Below, one piece after another: positions 6,774-14,353 of a stretch of 25,401 nt of DNA. The notes under the pieces are model-generated. The model did not search any database. It was given only the letters and a program-made list of their open reading frames with translations, and was not told the origin of the DNA. Origin of the DNA: Bacteroidota bacterium (GTDB lineage Bacteria; Bacteroidota; Bacteroidia; Flavobacteriales; Flavobacteriaceae); NCBI GenBank assembly GCA_023427845.1, contig JAEYZX010000020.1, positions 1-25,401 on the forward strand, given 5' to 3'. The stretch's first letter is position 1. Each line of letters starts with the position of its first letter. A program made the translations under genes and the position numbers.

Positions 6774-9206
6774 ATGATACTGAATTGGATCAAAATATTC
6801 ATCTACCACCTGAAACAGGATAAGCTGTTTTCATTCCTGAATATACTCGGCATCAGTGTGGGCGTTGGCGGACTGATATTTGCCATACTGTATTGGAACG
6901 AAGAACATTCATACAACGCATGGAATCCGGAAAAAGACAATGTGTACCAGGTCATAAATGATTTGGGCGACAAAAACATATGGCCCACAAACATTGCACC
7001 GCTCGAACCGTATCTGGCGAAATCGATTCCCGAAGTTGAAGAATACTGCTACCTGAATAATTGGTACTTTACCGAAATAATCGAATACAACGGAAAAAAG
7101 GAAGTCATCGAGAAAATCCTCGATGTGCAAAAAAGCTTCTTTTCGTTCTTTCCTTTTACGTTTATCAGCGGAAATGCAGCTTCCGCGATTCAGGATCCGG
7201 GAAGCATTGCGCTGTCGGAAGATACAGCCAAGCGGCTTTTCGGAGATGAAGAAGCACTAGGGAAAAAAGTACAGCATGCAGGACGGACGTTGGTAGTACG
7301 CGGAGTGTACCGCATTCCGGGAAAATCATCGTTCGAGCCGATGGCGGTCACAAACCTGATCGATAGCCGGCTATACGACAACAGTGACCAGTGGGGAAAT
7401 TTCAATTTCGGACTGCTTTTGAAAATCAGAAACCCTGGCGATCAGGCCGCCGTCAAGTCGCATATCGAACAATTGTATTACGATCATAAATACACCAAGG
7501 ACGCTGCTGAAGAAGGAATGTCTCCCGATGAATACATGGCGAAATACGGCGCAATGGAAATCATCCTTGAACCTTTAAGTACTGCGCGGCTCCACAGTCT
7601 TGTGCGCGGCTATCCCGAAGGTCAGGGAAATTATCAATTCCTGCTGATCCTGACGGGTCTCTCGGTGCTGATCGTGATATTGTCGATTGTCAACTATGTC
7701 AACCTTGCAACGGCGAACGCGGTAAAACGCGCAAAGGAAGTCGGTGTCCGGAAAATTCTAGGCGCATCAAAGGCCAATGTTGTCCGCCAGTTTTTGTTTG
7801 AAACCGTAATAACCACGCTTTTCGCGATCCTTCTTGCGTTGGTGATCGTCGAGCTGTCGCTGCCGTACTACAACGAGTTTCTCGAAAAAGAGCTGCTGAT
7901 TCACGGTGACCAATTCTATTTGCAGCTCGTAGTAATTTTCGTGATCGTGATTATCACCGCCGGAATCTTCCCCGCGCTATATGTTGCGAATTTCGAATCT
8001 TTGAAAGTGCTTAAAGGGAACTTCGGCCGAAGCAAAAGCGGAATCTGGCTGCGAAACGGAATGTTGATCCTGCAATTTTCGATCGCATCGTTCTTTATCA
8101 TTGGCTCGTGGATTGTTTACGAACAGGTGCGGTACATGAGCACAAAAGAACTCGGTTTCAGCGGTGAGCAGGTTTTGCAGATAAACTACAGGAATCCGTA
8201 CGACTATCGGCAGCCGAATTATAAAACGCTGCTAACAAACCGCTATGAAACGATTAAACGCGAGATTGGCAAGATCGACGGAGTTGAAGGCGTAAAAGCG
8301 GGCGCGTTCTCGTTCTCGACCGGCGCCAATTCGACTTCAGGGTTCAACTATAAAGGCAGCCCGAACATTCAGGCGCAAAACATGGCAGTCGATTTCGGAA
8401 TGCTCGAAATGATGCAAATCAACGTTAAGGAAGGCCGCGGACTATCGGAAAAATTTGCCTCCGATACGATTAATTCAGTGCTGGTAAACGAAACAGCGGT
8501 AAAAATGATGAACGAAAAAGAGCCTATCGGAAAGGAATTCGACTGGAACGACAAACATTTCAAAATCGTCGGGGTCGTAAATGATTTTCACGTGAATGGT
8601 CCACAGCAGGAAATCCCGCCAATGATTTTCTTCCATTTCAAAACAGTCGACTGGATGCTGCAGAACGTCAGCAACATTTATGTGCGCGTCGATCCGGAGA
8701 AATTAAGTACTGCGCTCCCGCAGATAGAGGCATTCTGGAACACCAAAGTCGATACCGAATACAAATTCAAGTATGATTTCGTCGATCAGAATTTCGCACG
8801 CACTTATAAAGAGTTCGTCAAACAAAAAAACCTCTTCTCACTGCTGAATTTCGTTGTGATACTGATTGCGTTATTCGGACTATTCGCACTCGCATCGTAT
8901 TCGATCCAGCGGCGCATGAAGGAAATCGCAATCCGAAAAACACTTGGTGCCGAAACTGGATCGCTGTTACGTGAACTCTCAAAACAATATCTGGTTTTCT
9001 GTGTCATAGGTTTTGCAATCGCATTGGTTCCCACCGGTTATATTTTAGGAAAATGGCTTGAGAATTTTGCTTATCGAATCGATATTTCGGCAACGCCATT
9101 CGTAGTCGGATTTTTTGCGCTGTCGTTACTGACGCTGTTGATTGTTTCCGCAAAAGCATATCAGGCGACACGTATGGACGTGCTGAAATATTTGAAATAT
9201 GAATAA
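6774..9206 (+). CDS. ABC transporter permease, double MacB/FtsX type
   Basis: An 810-residue permease built of two MacB periplasmic-core plus FtsX units. An N-terminal helix (about 18-40, LFSFLNILGISVGVGGLIFAILYW) is followed by a periplasmic domain and a three-helix FtsX block at about 285-415, containing VNLATANAVKRAKEVGVRKILGAS. The second half starts near NGMLILQFSIASFFIIG, has its own periplasmic domain, and ends with a second FtsX block containing ASYSIQRRMKEIAIRKTLGAE. The paired ARKVGVRKxLGA-like coupling motifs contact the ATPase. It is the last gene of the operon. Relatives include permeases acting in antimicrobial-peptide resistance, lipoprotein handling and efflux; the substrate here is unknown. 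Confidence 0.94.
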   Translation: MILNWIKIFIYHLKQDKLFSFLNILGISVGVGGLIFAILYWNEEHSYNAWNPEKDNVYQVINDLGDKNIWPTNIAPLEPYLAKSIPEVEEYCYLNNWYFTEIIEYNGKKEVIEKILDVQKSFFSFFPFTFISGNAASAIQDPGSIALSEDTAKRLFGDEEALGKKVQHAGRTLVVRGVYRIPGKSSFEPMAVTNLIDSRLYDNSDQWGNFNFGLLLKIRNPGDQAAVKSHIEQLYYDHKYTKDAAEEGMSPDEYMAKYGAMEIILEPLSTARLHSLVRGYPEGQGNYQFLLILTGLSVLIVILSIVNYVNLATANAVKRAKEVGVRKILGASKANVVRQFLFETVITTLFAILLALVIVELSLPYYNEFLEKELLIHGDQFYLQLVVIFVIVIITAGIFPALYVANFESLKVLKGNFGRSKSGIWLRNGMLILQFSIASFFIIGSWIVYEQVRYMSTKELGFSGEQVLQINYRNPYDYRQPNYKTLLTNRYETIKREIGKIDGVEGVKAGAFSFSTGANSTSGFNYKGSPNIQAQNMAVDFGMLEMMQINVKEGRGLSEKFASDTINSVLVNETAVKMMNEKEPIGKEFDWNDKHFKIVGVVNDFHVNGPQQEIPPMIFFHFKTVDWMLQNVSNIYVRVDPEKLSTALPQIEAFWNTKVDTEYKFKYDFVDQNFARTYKEFVKQKNLFSLLNFVVILIALFGLFALASYSIQRRMKEIAIRKTLGAETGSLLRELSKQYLVFCVIGFAIALVPTGYILGKWLENFAYRIDISATPFVVGFFALSLLTLLIVSAKAYQATRMDVLKYLKYE

Positions 9207-9234
9207 GGAGCACGTATTCCGATCTCCATCGATA

Positions 9235-9322
9235 TGCCGTCCCGCTGTCTGCATTATCTTTTTCAACCCTTTCAGGGTTTTGAACCCTGAAAGGGTTTAG
9301 AAAAAGGATGCCGCTGTCATCG
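9235..9322 (+). repeat. Dispersed 3'-end hairpin element, copy B
   Basis: This copy lies about 30 bp after the permease stop and reads in the same direction. It contains CCCGCTGTCTGCATTATCTTTTTC, split here only by length, then an inner hairpin, then GAAAAAGGATGCCGCTG. The outer pairing is 9255-9264 with 9300-9309. The inner hairpin is a perfect 15-bp inverted repeat (9265-9279 with 9283-9297, 3-base loop), so this copy has the strongest fold of the family. Other copies are near 10974, 12743, 15613 and, degenerate, 22690. Confidence 0.7.
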
Positions 9323-9353
9323 GACGTTCCGAAATCCAATCATCAATCGCAAA

Positions 9354-9379
9354 CGGCCCGTACTATTACGGGCCGCTTT
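9354..9379 (+). terminator. Likely intrinsic terminator of the efflux operon
   Basis: A 9-bp GC-rich stem CGGCCCGTA / TACGGGCCG (9354-9362 with 9367-9375) with loop CTAT is followed by a short T-run (CTTTGT). It lies about 150 bp after the permease stop and before the mrp promoter. The T-run is weak, so termination efficiency is uncertain. Confidence 0.5.
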
Positions 9380-9456
9380 GTATGAAGCATTCAACTTAAT
9401 TGGGATTTGGTGCTTTAATTAGAAGCCGTTAACTTTAAATTTCGAACTAATACCAC

Positions 9457-9464
9457 TATCTTTG
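9457..9464 (+). promoter_or_regulatory. Bacteroidota -7 promoter box for mrp
   Basis: TATCTTTG matches the Bacteroidota housekeeping -7 consensus TAnnTTTG and lies 50 bp before the mrp start codon. No good TTTG -33 element is seen at the ideal distance; TTAACTTT near 9429 is the best candidate. The rest of the 9207-9514 gap holds only the hairpin element and terminator listed separately. Confidence 0.6.
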
Positions 9465-9514
9465 CAATCTGAATTTAGTCTTAATAAGGCTCAAAAAGTA
9501 AACGCCAAAACAAA

Positions 9515-10654
9515 ATGAAATTAGACAGAAAAGAGATTCTCAAAGCATTGGAATCCATATCTATAGCCGGTGAAGGAAAAAACATGGTCGAAAGCGGCGC
9601 CGTAACCAACGTGGTAACATTCGGCGATGAAGCAATTGTCGATCTTGTAATAGCGACGCCCGCAATGCACATCAAAAAACGCGCTGAAGACGATATCCGG
9701 AAACTGATACACGAAAAATTCTCTCCCGATGCAAAAGTCAAAGTCAACATCAAAGTCGAGGCTCCCGAGAAAAACGATGCCGGCCAGATCAAAGGCAAGC
9801 AGATTCCGGGAATCCAGAATATAATAGCGGTCGCTTCCGGAAAAGGAGGCGTCGGCAAATCGACCGTAACGGCAAACCTTGGCGTCACATTGGCGAAAAT
9901 GGGTTTTAAAGTCGGAATCCTCGATGCCGATATTTACGGGCCGTCAATGCCCATAATGTTCGATGTCGAAATGGAAAAACCGTTATCGGTCACCATCGAC
10001 GGAAAATCGAAAATGAAACCGGTCGAAAGCTACGAGATCAAACTCTTGTCGATCGGGTTTTTTACGGCTCCGAGTCAGGCCGTCATCTGGCGCGGGCCAA
10101 TGGCATCAAAAGCGCTCAATCAAATGATATTCGACGCCGATTGGGGCGAACTCGACTTTTTGCTTATCGACCTTCCTCCGGGAACGGGCGACATTCACCT
10201 GTCGATCATGCAGTCGTTGCCAATTACCGGCGCAGTAGTCGTAAGTACGCCGCAGGCCGTTGCGTTGGCCGATGCGAAAAAAGGAGTGTCGATGTTTTTG
10301 TCCGACGCGATCAAAGTTCCCGTTTTGGGAATAATCGAAAACATGGCGTATTTCACTCCGCAGGAACTTCCGGAAAACAAATATTACATTTTCGGACAGG
10401 CAGGCGCGCAAAACCTTGCCGAAGATCTCAATGTGCCATTCCTTGGCGAAGTGCCATTGGTACAGTCGATACGCGAAGCAGGCGATTACGGACGTCCCGC
10501 AGCATTGCAGACCGGTTCGGTGATCGAAAGCGTTTTTGAGGAAATTACACGTAACGTCGTGCAGGAAACGGTTAAACGCAATGAAAACCTTCCCGCGACC
10601 GAAGCCATCAAAATAACAACAATGGCCGGATGCTCGGCCGTGAAGAAAAATTAA
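9515..10654 (+). CDS. mrp: Mrp/NBP35-family iron-sulphur carrier ATPase
   Basis: A 379-residue protein with an N-terminal MIP18/DUF59-like domain (about 1-85) and a P-loop NTPase of the deviant Walker A type, VASGKGGVGKSTVTANL (from about 107). Other marks are the MinD-like switch (LDADIYGPSMP) and LIDLPPGTGDIHLS. Family members (ApbC/Mrp, Nbp35) bind and transfer [4Fe-4S] clusters to apo-proteins. The usual C-terminal CxxC pair is not obvious; the last Cys is in TTMAGCSAV. It has its own -7 box and is followed within 75 bp by a NifU-like gene, consistent with a role in Fe-S cluster assembly or delivery. Confidence 0.94.
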   Translation: MKLDRKEILKALESISIAGEGKNMVESGAVTNVVTFGDEAIVDLVIATPAMHIKKRAEDDIRKLIHEKFSPDAKVKVNIKVEAPEKNDAGQIKGKQIPGIQNIIAVASGKGGVGKSTVTANLGVTLAKMGFKVGILDADIYGPSMPIMFDVEMEKPLSVTIDGKSKMKPVESYEIKLLSIGFFTAPSQAVIWRGPMASKALNQMIFDADWGELDFLLIDLPPGTGDIHLSIMQSLPITGAVVVSTPQAVALADAKKGVSMFLSDAIKVPVLGIIENMAYFTPQELPENKYYIFGQAGAQNLAEDLNVPFLGEVPLVQSIREAGDYGRPAALQTGSVIESVFEEITRNVVQETVKRNENLPATEAIKITTMAGCSAVKKN

Positions 10655-10726
10655 TTGATTTGAGGATGTAATAATGTGGGGATTCTCATTTTCACATTTA
10701 CATTTTCACATTTTCACATTACAACC

Positions 10727-10966
10727 ATGAATACAGAAGAACTTACGCTGAATGTACAAAAGGCACTCGAGGAAATCCGTCCGTTCCTGAATTCCGATGG
10801 TGGCGACATCACGCTGATCTCGATCGAAGACGACAAGCATGTCACGGTCCGCCTTGAAGGCGCCTGCACCGCGTGCAGTGTAAACCAAATGACATTGCGC
10901 GCCGGTGTCGAAACAACGATCAAAAAATTCGCACCGCAAATCGAAACCGTCGTCAATATCGCTTAG
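10727..10966 (+). CDS. NifU-like C-terminal-domain Fe-S scaffold
   Basis: A 79-residue protein consisting only of the NifU C-terminal (Nfu) domain. It contains LNSDGGDITLI and the cluster-binding CxxC in GACTACSVNQMT (Cys47, Cys50). Nfu proteins hold a [4Fe-4S] cluster at a dimer interface and donate it to targets. The frame is open further upstream (to 10676), but that extension would be translated from a repetitive CATTTTCA tract, and the family starts at the ATG at 10727, so I chose that start. It follows mrp by 72 bp and is probably co-transcribed; the pairing with an Mrp ATPase supports a shared Fe-S delivery role. Confidence 0.93.
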   Translation: MNTEELTLNVQKALEEIRPFLNSDGGDITLISIEDDKHVTVRLEGACTACSVNQMTLRAGVETTIKKFAPQIETVVNIA

Positions 10967-10973
10967 GTGATTT

Positions 10974-11069
10974 GGGCGTGACCACAAGGGTCGGGTTTTC
11001 CGCTATATCTTTTTACGGCCTCCGCGTTGCTGCGGCCATAAAAAGGATGCCGCTGCAACCCCTCACGCA
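10974..11069 (+). repeat. Dispersed 3'-end hairpin element, copy A
   Basis: This copy begins 7 bp after the nifU-like stop, in the sense direction. It starts with GGGCGTGACC, then GGGTCGGGTTTTCCGCT, then ATCTTTTT (11007-11014). An inner GGCC...GGCC stem follows, then AAAAAGGAT (11040-11048), CCGCTGCAACCCCTCACGC. The outer arms pair with one T-G wobble. It aligns along its whole length with the minus-strand copy C (12743-12658). Confidence 0.75.
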
Positions 11070-11124
11070 ACCACTTGCCTTTCGGCTTTCGACTTTTGAC
11101 TCAAATACTGACTTTCTCCAACAC

Positions 11125-12177
11125 ATGATCAAAACAGACATACTCATCATAGGCGCCGGGCCAACCGGACTTTTCGCGGTCTTTGAGGCCGGACTCCTTA
11201 AACTGAAATGCCATATCATCGATGCGCTTCCGCAACCCGGAGGGCAGTTGGCCGAGCTCTATCCCAAAAAACCAATTTTCGACATTCCCGGATTTCCTGA
11301 AGTGTTGGCGGGCGATCTGGTCAACAACCTGATGGAACAAATCAAGCAGTTCCAACCCGGATTCACATTGGGCGAACGCGCCGAAACGATCGACAAGCTC
11401 GAAGACGGTACCTTTATCGTCACAACCGATAAAGGCAAAAAACACCATGCCAATGCAATTGCGATTGCAGGCGGGCTTGGCAGTTTTGAACCGCGAAAAC
11501 CGATAATCGAAGACATTGAATTTTACGAGGGAAAAGGCGTGAAGTACTTCATAAAAAATCCGGAGAAATTCCGCGGTAAAAAGGTCGTAATTGCCGGCGG
11601 CGGCGATTCGGCGCTCGACTGGAGCATTTTTCTGTCGAATGTCGCCTCAGAAGTCACATTGATCCACAGGCGGAATGAGTTCCGCGGCGCGCTCGATTCG
11701 GTCGACAAAGTACAGGAACTCAAGAACGAAGGAAAAATTAGGTTGATCACACCGGCCGAGGTTGTCGGTTTGAATGGTGCCGAACATCTTGAATCGATCG
11801 ACATCGATGAGAACGGCGCTCACAGGAATATCGAATGCGATTACTTCATACCGCTTTTCGGCCTTTCGCCAAAACTCGGCCCTATTGCGCACTGGGGACT
11901 CGAAATTGAAAAGAACGCGATCAAAGTCGACAATTCGCTTGATTATCAAACCAACATTCCCGGTATTTATGCAATCGGTGATGTAAACACGTATCCGGGC
12001 AAATTAAAATTGATCCTATGCGGTTTCCACGAAGCCACGATGATGTGCCAAAGCGTGTACCAACGCATGAATCCCGGCAAGAAATACGTCATGAAATACA
12101 CCACGGTTTCAGGCGTCGACGGTTTCGACGGAACGCGAAAAGAAGCGGAAAAGGCGGTGGTGAAGGCGATTGAGTAA
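11125..12177 (+). CDS. Ferredoxin-NADP+ reductase, thioredoxin-reductase-like type
   Basis: A 350-residue FAD/NAD(P) oxidoreductase. The FAD site is DILIIGAGPTGLFAV at the N-terminus. The NADP site is VVIAGGGDSALDW in the middle, followed by HRRNEFRG, whose basic residues suit the 2'-phosphate of NADPH. The FAD-closing motif is GIYAIGDVNTY near the end. The catalytic CxxC of thioredoxin reductase is absent, which fits the YumC/Chlorobium-type ferredoxin-NADP reductases. The frame is open upstream to 10873, but the ATG at 11125 gives the family start; the upstream part is intergenic repeat. It is separated by 115 bp from a 2Fe-2S ferredoxin that may be its partner. Confidence 0.9.
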   Translation: MIKTDILIIGAGPTGLFAVFEAGLLKLKCHIIDALPQPGGQLAELYPKKPIFDIPGFPEVLAGDLVNNLMEQIKQFQPGFTLGERAETIDKLEDGTFIVTTDKGKKHHANAIAIAGGLGSFEPRKPIIEDIEFYEGKGVKYFIKNPEKFRGKKVVIAGGGDSALDWSIFLSNVASEVTLIHRRNEFRGALDSVDKVQELKNEGKIRLITPAEVVGLNGAEHLESIDIDENGAHRNIECDYFIPLFGLSPKLGPIAHWGLEIEKNAIKVDNSLDYQTNIPGIYAIGDVNTYPGKLKLILCGFHEATMMCQSVYQRMNPGKKYVMKYTTVSGVDGFDGTRKEAEKAVVKAIE

Positions 12178-12282
12178 TTAACAATTTAGAAATGTGGAAA
12201 TGTACGAATGACTGACCCATGCATGCATCGTCTACAATAACATTGCGAATACCAATTGTTGCATTTCTAAATTATTTAATTG
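12175..12282. repeat. Imperfect inverted repeat between reductase and ferredoxin genes
   Basis: The left arm TAATTAACAATTTAGAAATG (12175-12194, including the reductase stop codon) matches the reverse complement of 12262-12282 in nearly all positions. About 67 bp separate the arms. The arms have the 7-base-like rhythm of the other intergenic arrays in this window. The remaining spacer shows nothing recognisable. Confidence 0.5.
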
Positions 12283-12292
12283 TTACGTTAAA

Positions 12293-12619
12293 ATGGATAT
12301 AAAAATCAAAATCACCGACCGCGAAGGCACGCAACACACTGTTGATGCGCCAACCGACATGAACATGAACCTGATGGAACTCGTGCGGATGTACGAACTT
12401 GCACCCGAAGGCACAATAGGTGTTTGCGGCGGAATGGCGATGTGCGCGTCGTGTCAGTGTTATATTTTGAACGATGTAGATGTTCCGCCGATAAACGATG
12501 ATGAAGAAGCGATGCTGTCGGAGGCTTTTTACGTAAAACCAAACAGCCGGCTTGGCTGCCAGATTCCGATTTCGGAAGAACTCGACGGATTGGAGATTGA
12601 ATTGGCGCCCGAGTCGTAG
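12293..12619 (+). CDS. 2Fe-2S ferredoxin, adrenodoxin/Isc type
   Basis: A 108-residue acidic ferredoxin. The cluster ligands are visible as Cys45, Cys51 and Cys54 in CGGMAMCASCQCY and Cys89 in RLGCQ, i.e. C-x5-C-x2-C...C, the vertebrate/adrenodoxin-type pattern. Cys56 is extra. The many acidic residues (PPINDDEEAM, EELDGLEIELAPES) are usual for partner docking. Such ferredoxins carry electrons for Fe-S assembly, P450s or other oxygenases. The neighbouring NADPH-dependent reductase is the natural electron donor (inference from context). Confidence 0.93.
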   Translation: MDIKIKITDREGTQHTVDAPTDMNMNLMELVRMYELAPEGTIGVCGGMAMCASCQCYILNDVDVPPINDDEEAMLSEAFYVKPNSRLGCQIPISEELDGLEIELAPES

Positions 12620-12657
12620 TCCATTTTAAAACCGGATTTCCTTTTAGATTCGGGATT

Positions 12658-12743
12658 GTGTTAGGGATTGAAGCGGATATCCTTTTATGGAGCCTGCGCA
12701 ATAAAAGATAGCAGCGCAAAGCCCGGCCCGAAGGGAACACCCC
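12658..12743 (-). repeat. Dispersed 3'-end hairpin element, copy C
   Basis: Read on the minus strand this copy goes GGGGTGTTCCC, then GGGCCGGGCTTTGCGCTGC, TATCTTTTAT, a short variable loop, ATAAAAGGATAT, then CCGCTTCAATCCCTAACAC. The outer arms are 12703-12710 and 12679-12686. It lies 37 bp beyond the stop of the minus-strand glutaryl-CoA dehydrogenase gene, so it is again downstream and in sense. It follows the likely terminator hairpin at 12748. Confidence 0.75.
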
Positions 12744-12780
12744 AAAAAAAAACCTTCCGTTTCCGAAAGGTTTTTCTTTT
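12744..12780. terminator. Bidirectional intrinsic terminator
   Basis: The stem AAAAACCTT / AAGGTTTTT (12748-12756 with 12767-12775) has A-runs on one side and T-runs on the other, so it can serve both the ferredoxin gene (plus) and the glutaryl-CoA dehydrogenase gene (minus), which converge here. The loop is ten bases, larger than usual. Confidence 0.7.
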
Positions 12781-13958
12781 TATTTGAAAGCCGCGTGGCC
12801 CGTAATATCCAATCCGGTGATCAGTAAATGGATGTCGTGCGTTCCTTCGTATGTGATGACCGATTCCAGGTTCATCATGTGGCGCATGATCGAATATTCG
12901 CCCGTGATTCCCATTCCGCCTAAGATTTGACGCGCTTCGCGTGCAATCTCGATCGCCATGTTCACATTGTTGCGTTTTGCCATTGAGATTTGTGCGGTAG
13001 TCGCTTTTCCTTCGTTTCTAAGAACGCCCAAACGCCAGGTGAGTAGTTGCGCTTTTGTGATTTCGGTGATCATTTCGGCGAGTTTCTTTTGCTGTAGCTG
13101 CGTGGCTGCGATAGGTTTGTCGAACTGTACGCGTTCTTTGGCGTAACGCAAAGCCGTATCGTAGCAATCCATTGCCGCACCGATCGCGCCCCATGCAATC
13201 CCGTATCGCGCCGAATCGAGGCAACCTAGGGGCGCGCCCAATCCCGATTTGTTTGGAAGCAGGTTTTCTTTTGGTACTTTGACATTGTCAAAAATAAGTT
13301 CGCCCGTAGCCGAAGCCCGAAGCGACCATTTGTTGTGTGTTTCAGGAGTTGTAAAACCTTCCATTCCGCGTTCAACTACAAGTCCGTGAATGCGTCCTTC
13401 TTCGTTTTTTGCCCATACAACCGCAATGTCGGCAAATGGAGCGTTCGATATCCACATTTTGGCGCCGTTTAGCAGGTAGTGGTCACCCTTGTCTTTGAAG
13501 TTTGTAACCATTCCGCCCGGATTCGAACCGTAATCAGGTTCTGTCAGTCCGAAGCAGCCGATGAATTCGCCCGAAGCTAATTTCGGAAGGTATTTTTTGC
13601 GTTGTTCTTCGTTACCGTATTTCCAGATCGGATACATGACCAATGACGATTGCACCGATGCGGTTGAGCGAACTCCGGAATCACCGCGTTCGATTTCCTG
13701 CATGATTAGCCCATAAGAGATTTGATCGAGTCCGGCGCCGCCGTATTCCTCAGGAATGTACGGGCCGAATGCTCCGATATCGGCAAGACCCTGTATGATT
13801 TGTTTTGGGAACTCCGCTTTTTGCGCGTAATCCTCTATGATTGGCGACACTTCGCGTTTTACCCATTCGCGGGCCGCGTCGCGTACCATTTTATGTTCAT
13901 CCGAAAGTAATTCGTCAAGGTTGTAGTAATCAGGAGCCTGGAAAAGATCTGGTTTCAT
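12780..13958 (-). CDS. gcdH: Glutaryl-CoA dehydrogenase (acyl-CoA dehydrogenase family)
   Basis: A 392-residue flavoenzyme. The acyl-CoA dehydrogenase signature is present (GCFGLTEPDYGSNPGG, WISNAPFADIAVVWA). The glutaryl-CoA subgroup is indicated by RSTASVQSSLVM with the substrate-carboxylate Arg, NKWSLRASATG, ARYGIAWGAIGA, and NLESVITYEGTHDIH carrying the catalytic Glu. The enzyme oxidises and decarboxylates glutaryl-CoA to crotonyl-CoA in lysine/tryptophan degradation. I chose the ATG at 13958; eight further codons upstream are open but homologues begin with MKPDLFQ. A TACTTTTG box lies about 22 bp upstream. It appears to be a single-gene unit. Confidence 0.9.
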   Translation of the reverse strand: MKPDLFQAPDYYNLDELLSDEHKMVRDAAREWVKREVSPIIEDYAQKAEFPKQIIQGLADIGAFGPYIPEEYGGAGLDQISYGLIMQEIERGDSGVRSTASVQSSLVMYPIWKYGNEEQRKKYLPKLASGEFIGCFGLTEPDYGSNPGGMVTNFKDKGDHYLLNGAKMWISNAPFADIAVVWAKNEEGRIHGLVVERGMEGFTTPETHNKWSLRASATGELIFDNVKVPKENLLPNKSGLGAPLGCLDSARYGIAWGAIGAAMDCYDTALRYAKERVQFDKPIAATQLQQKKLAEMITEITKAQLLTWRLGVLRNEGKATTAQISMAKRNNVNMAIEIAREARQILGGMGITGEYSIMRHMMNLESVITYEGTHDIHLLITGLDITGHAAFK

Positions 13959-13979
13959 GTTATAGGTTTTAAAGCTGCG

Positions 13980-13987
13980 CAAAAGTA
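13980..13987 (-). promoter_or_regulatory. -7 promoter box for gcdH
   Basis: On the minus strand TACTTTTG fits TAnnTTTG and sits 22 bp before the gcdH ATG. A TTTC-type -33 candidate lies about 18 bp further upstream; a full TTTG is not seen. Confidence 0.5.
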
Positions 13988-14051
13988 GGCAAAGTTAAAG
14001 TTATACGAAACCGATTTGTGGATTAATTGGGGTTGAGAGGGAGTAAGCGGC

Positions 14052-14107
14052 CAGCTGTCAGCGGTCAGCGGTCAGCTATCAGCTATCAGCTATCAGCTAT
14101 CAGCAAT
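14052..14107. repeat. Heptanucleotide tandem array, CAGCTAT type
   Basis: Eight 7-bp units stand in perfect register: CAGCTGT, CAGCGGT twice, CAGCTAT four times, CAGCAAT. The 395-bp gap 13959-14353 holds this array, the longer array at 14215 and, between them, sequence with two AGTCGC copies and an AAGATG/CATCTT pair (about 14117-14168). I see no gene in it. Confidence 0.85.
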
Positions 14108-14214
14108 GAGCGGATTAAGATGTAGTCGCGGTTTCAGATACAGTAAGCAATGGAGTCGCATCTTGAAGGAACTTCCTCTGAAAAATCCATTTCTATACAG
14201 CTTTTTCTTTTCGC

Positions 14215-14353
14215 TTTTCCCTTATGCCTTGTGCCTTATCTCTTACCCCTTATTCCTAATTTCTAACCCTAGTCACTAATCCCTAATCCCTAATCCCTCA
14301 TCCCTTATGCCTTACCCCTCATCCCTTATCCCTCATCCCTCATCCCTCATCCC
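14215..14353. repeat. Heptanucleotide tandem array, T(T/C)ATCCC type
   Basis: About twenty degenerate 7-bp units run with a single 6-bp slip at 14271-14276. From 14277 to 14353 eleven units are in exact register (TAATCCC three times, TCATCCC five times, plus TTATGCC, TTACCCC and TTATCCC). The last unit directly abuts the stop codon (TTA on this strand) of the minus-strand methyltransferase, so it would form that gene's 3' untranslated region. Confidence 0.88.

Noticed and set aside
10683..10720. CATTTTCACATTTA tract before the NifU-like gene as another heptad array
   Set aside because: The CAT positions are spaced 8, 6, 8 and 8 bases, so there is no clean 7-bp register; it is left out of the heptad list.
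10676..10726. Upstream extension of the NifU-like gene
   Set aside because: It would be translated from a repetitive CATTTTCA tract; the domain begins normally at the ATG at 10727.
10873..11124. Long N-terminal extension of the ferredoxin-NADP reductase
   Set aside because: The extension overlaps the nifU-like gene and the hairpin element; the FAD-binding fold starts right after the ATG at 11125.
14052..14353. Repeat arrays considered as a possible CRISPR
   Set aside because: Units are 7 bp, contiguous and without unique spacers; no cas gene lies in the window.
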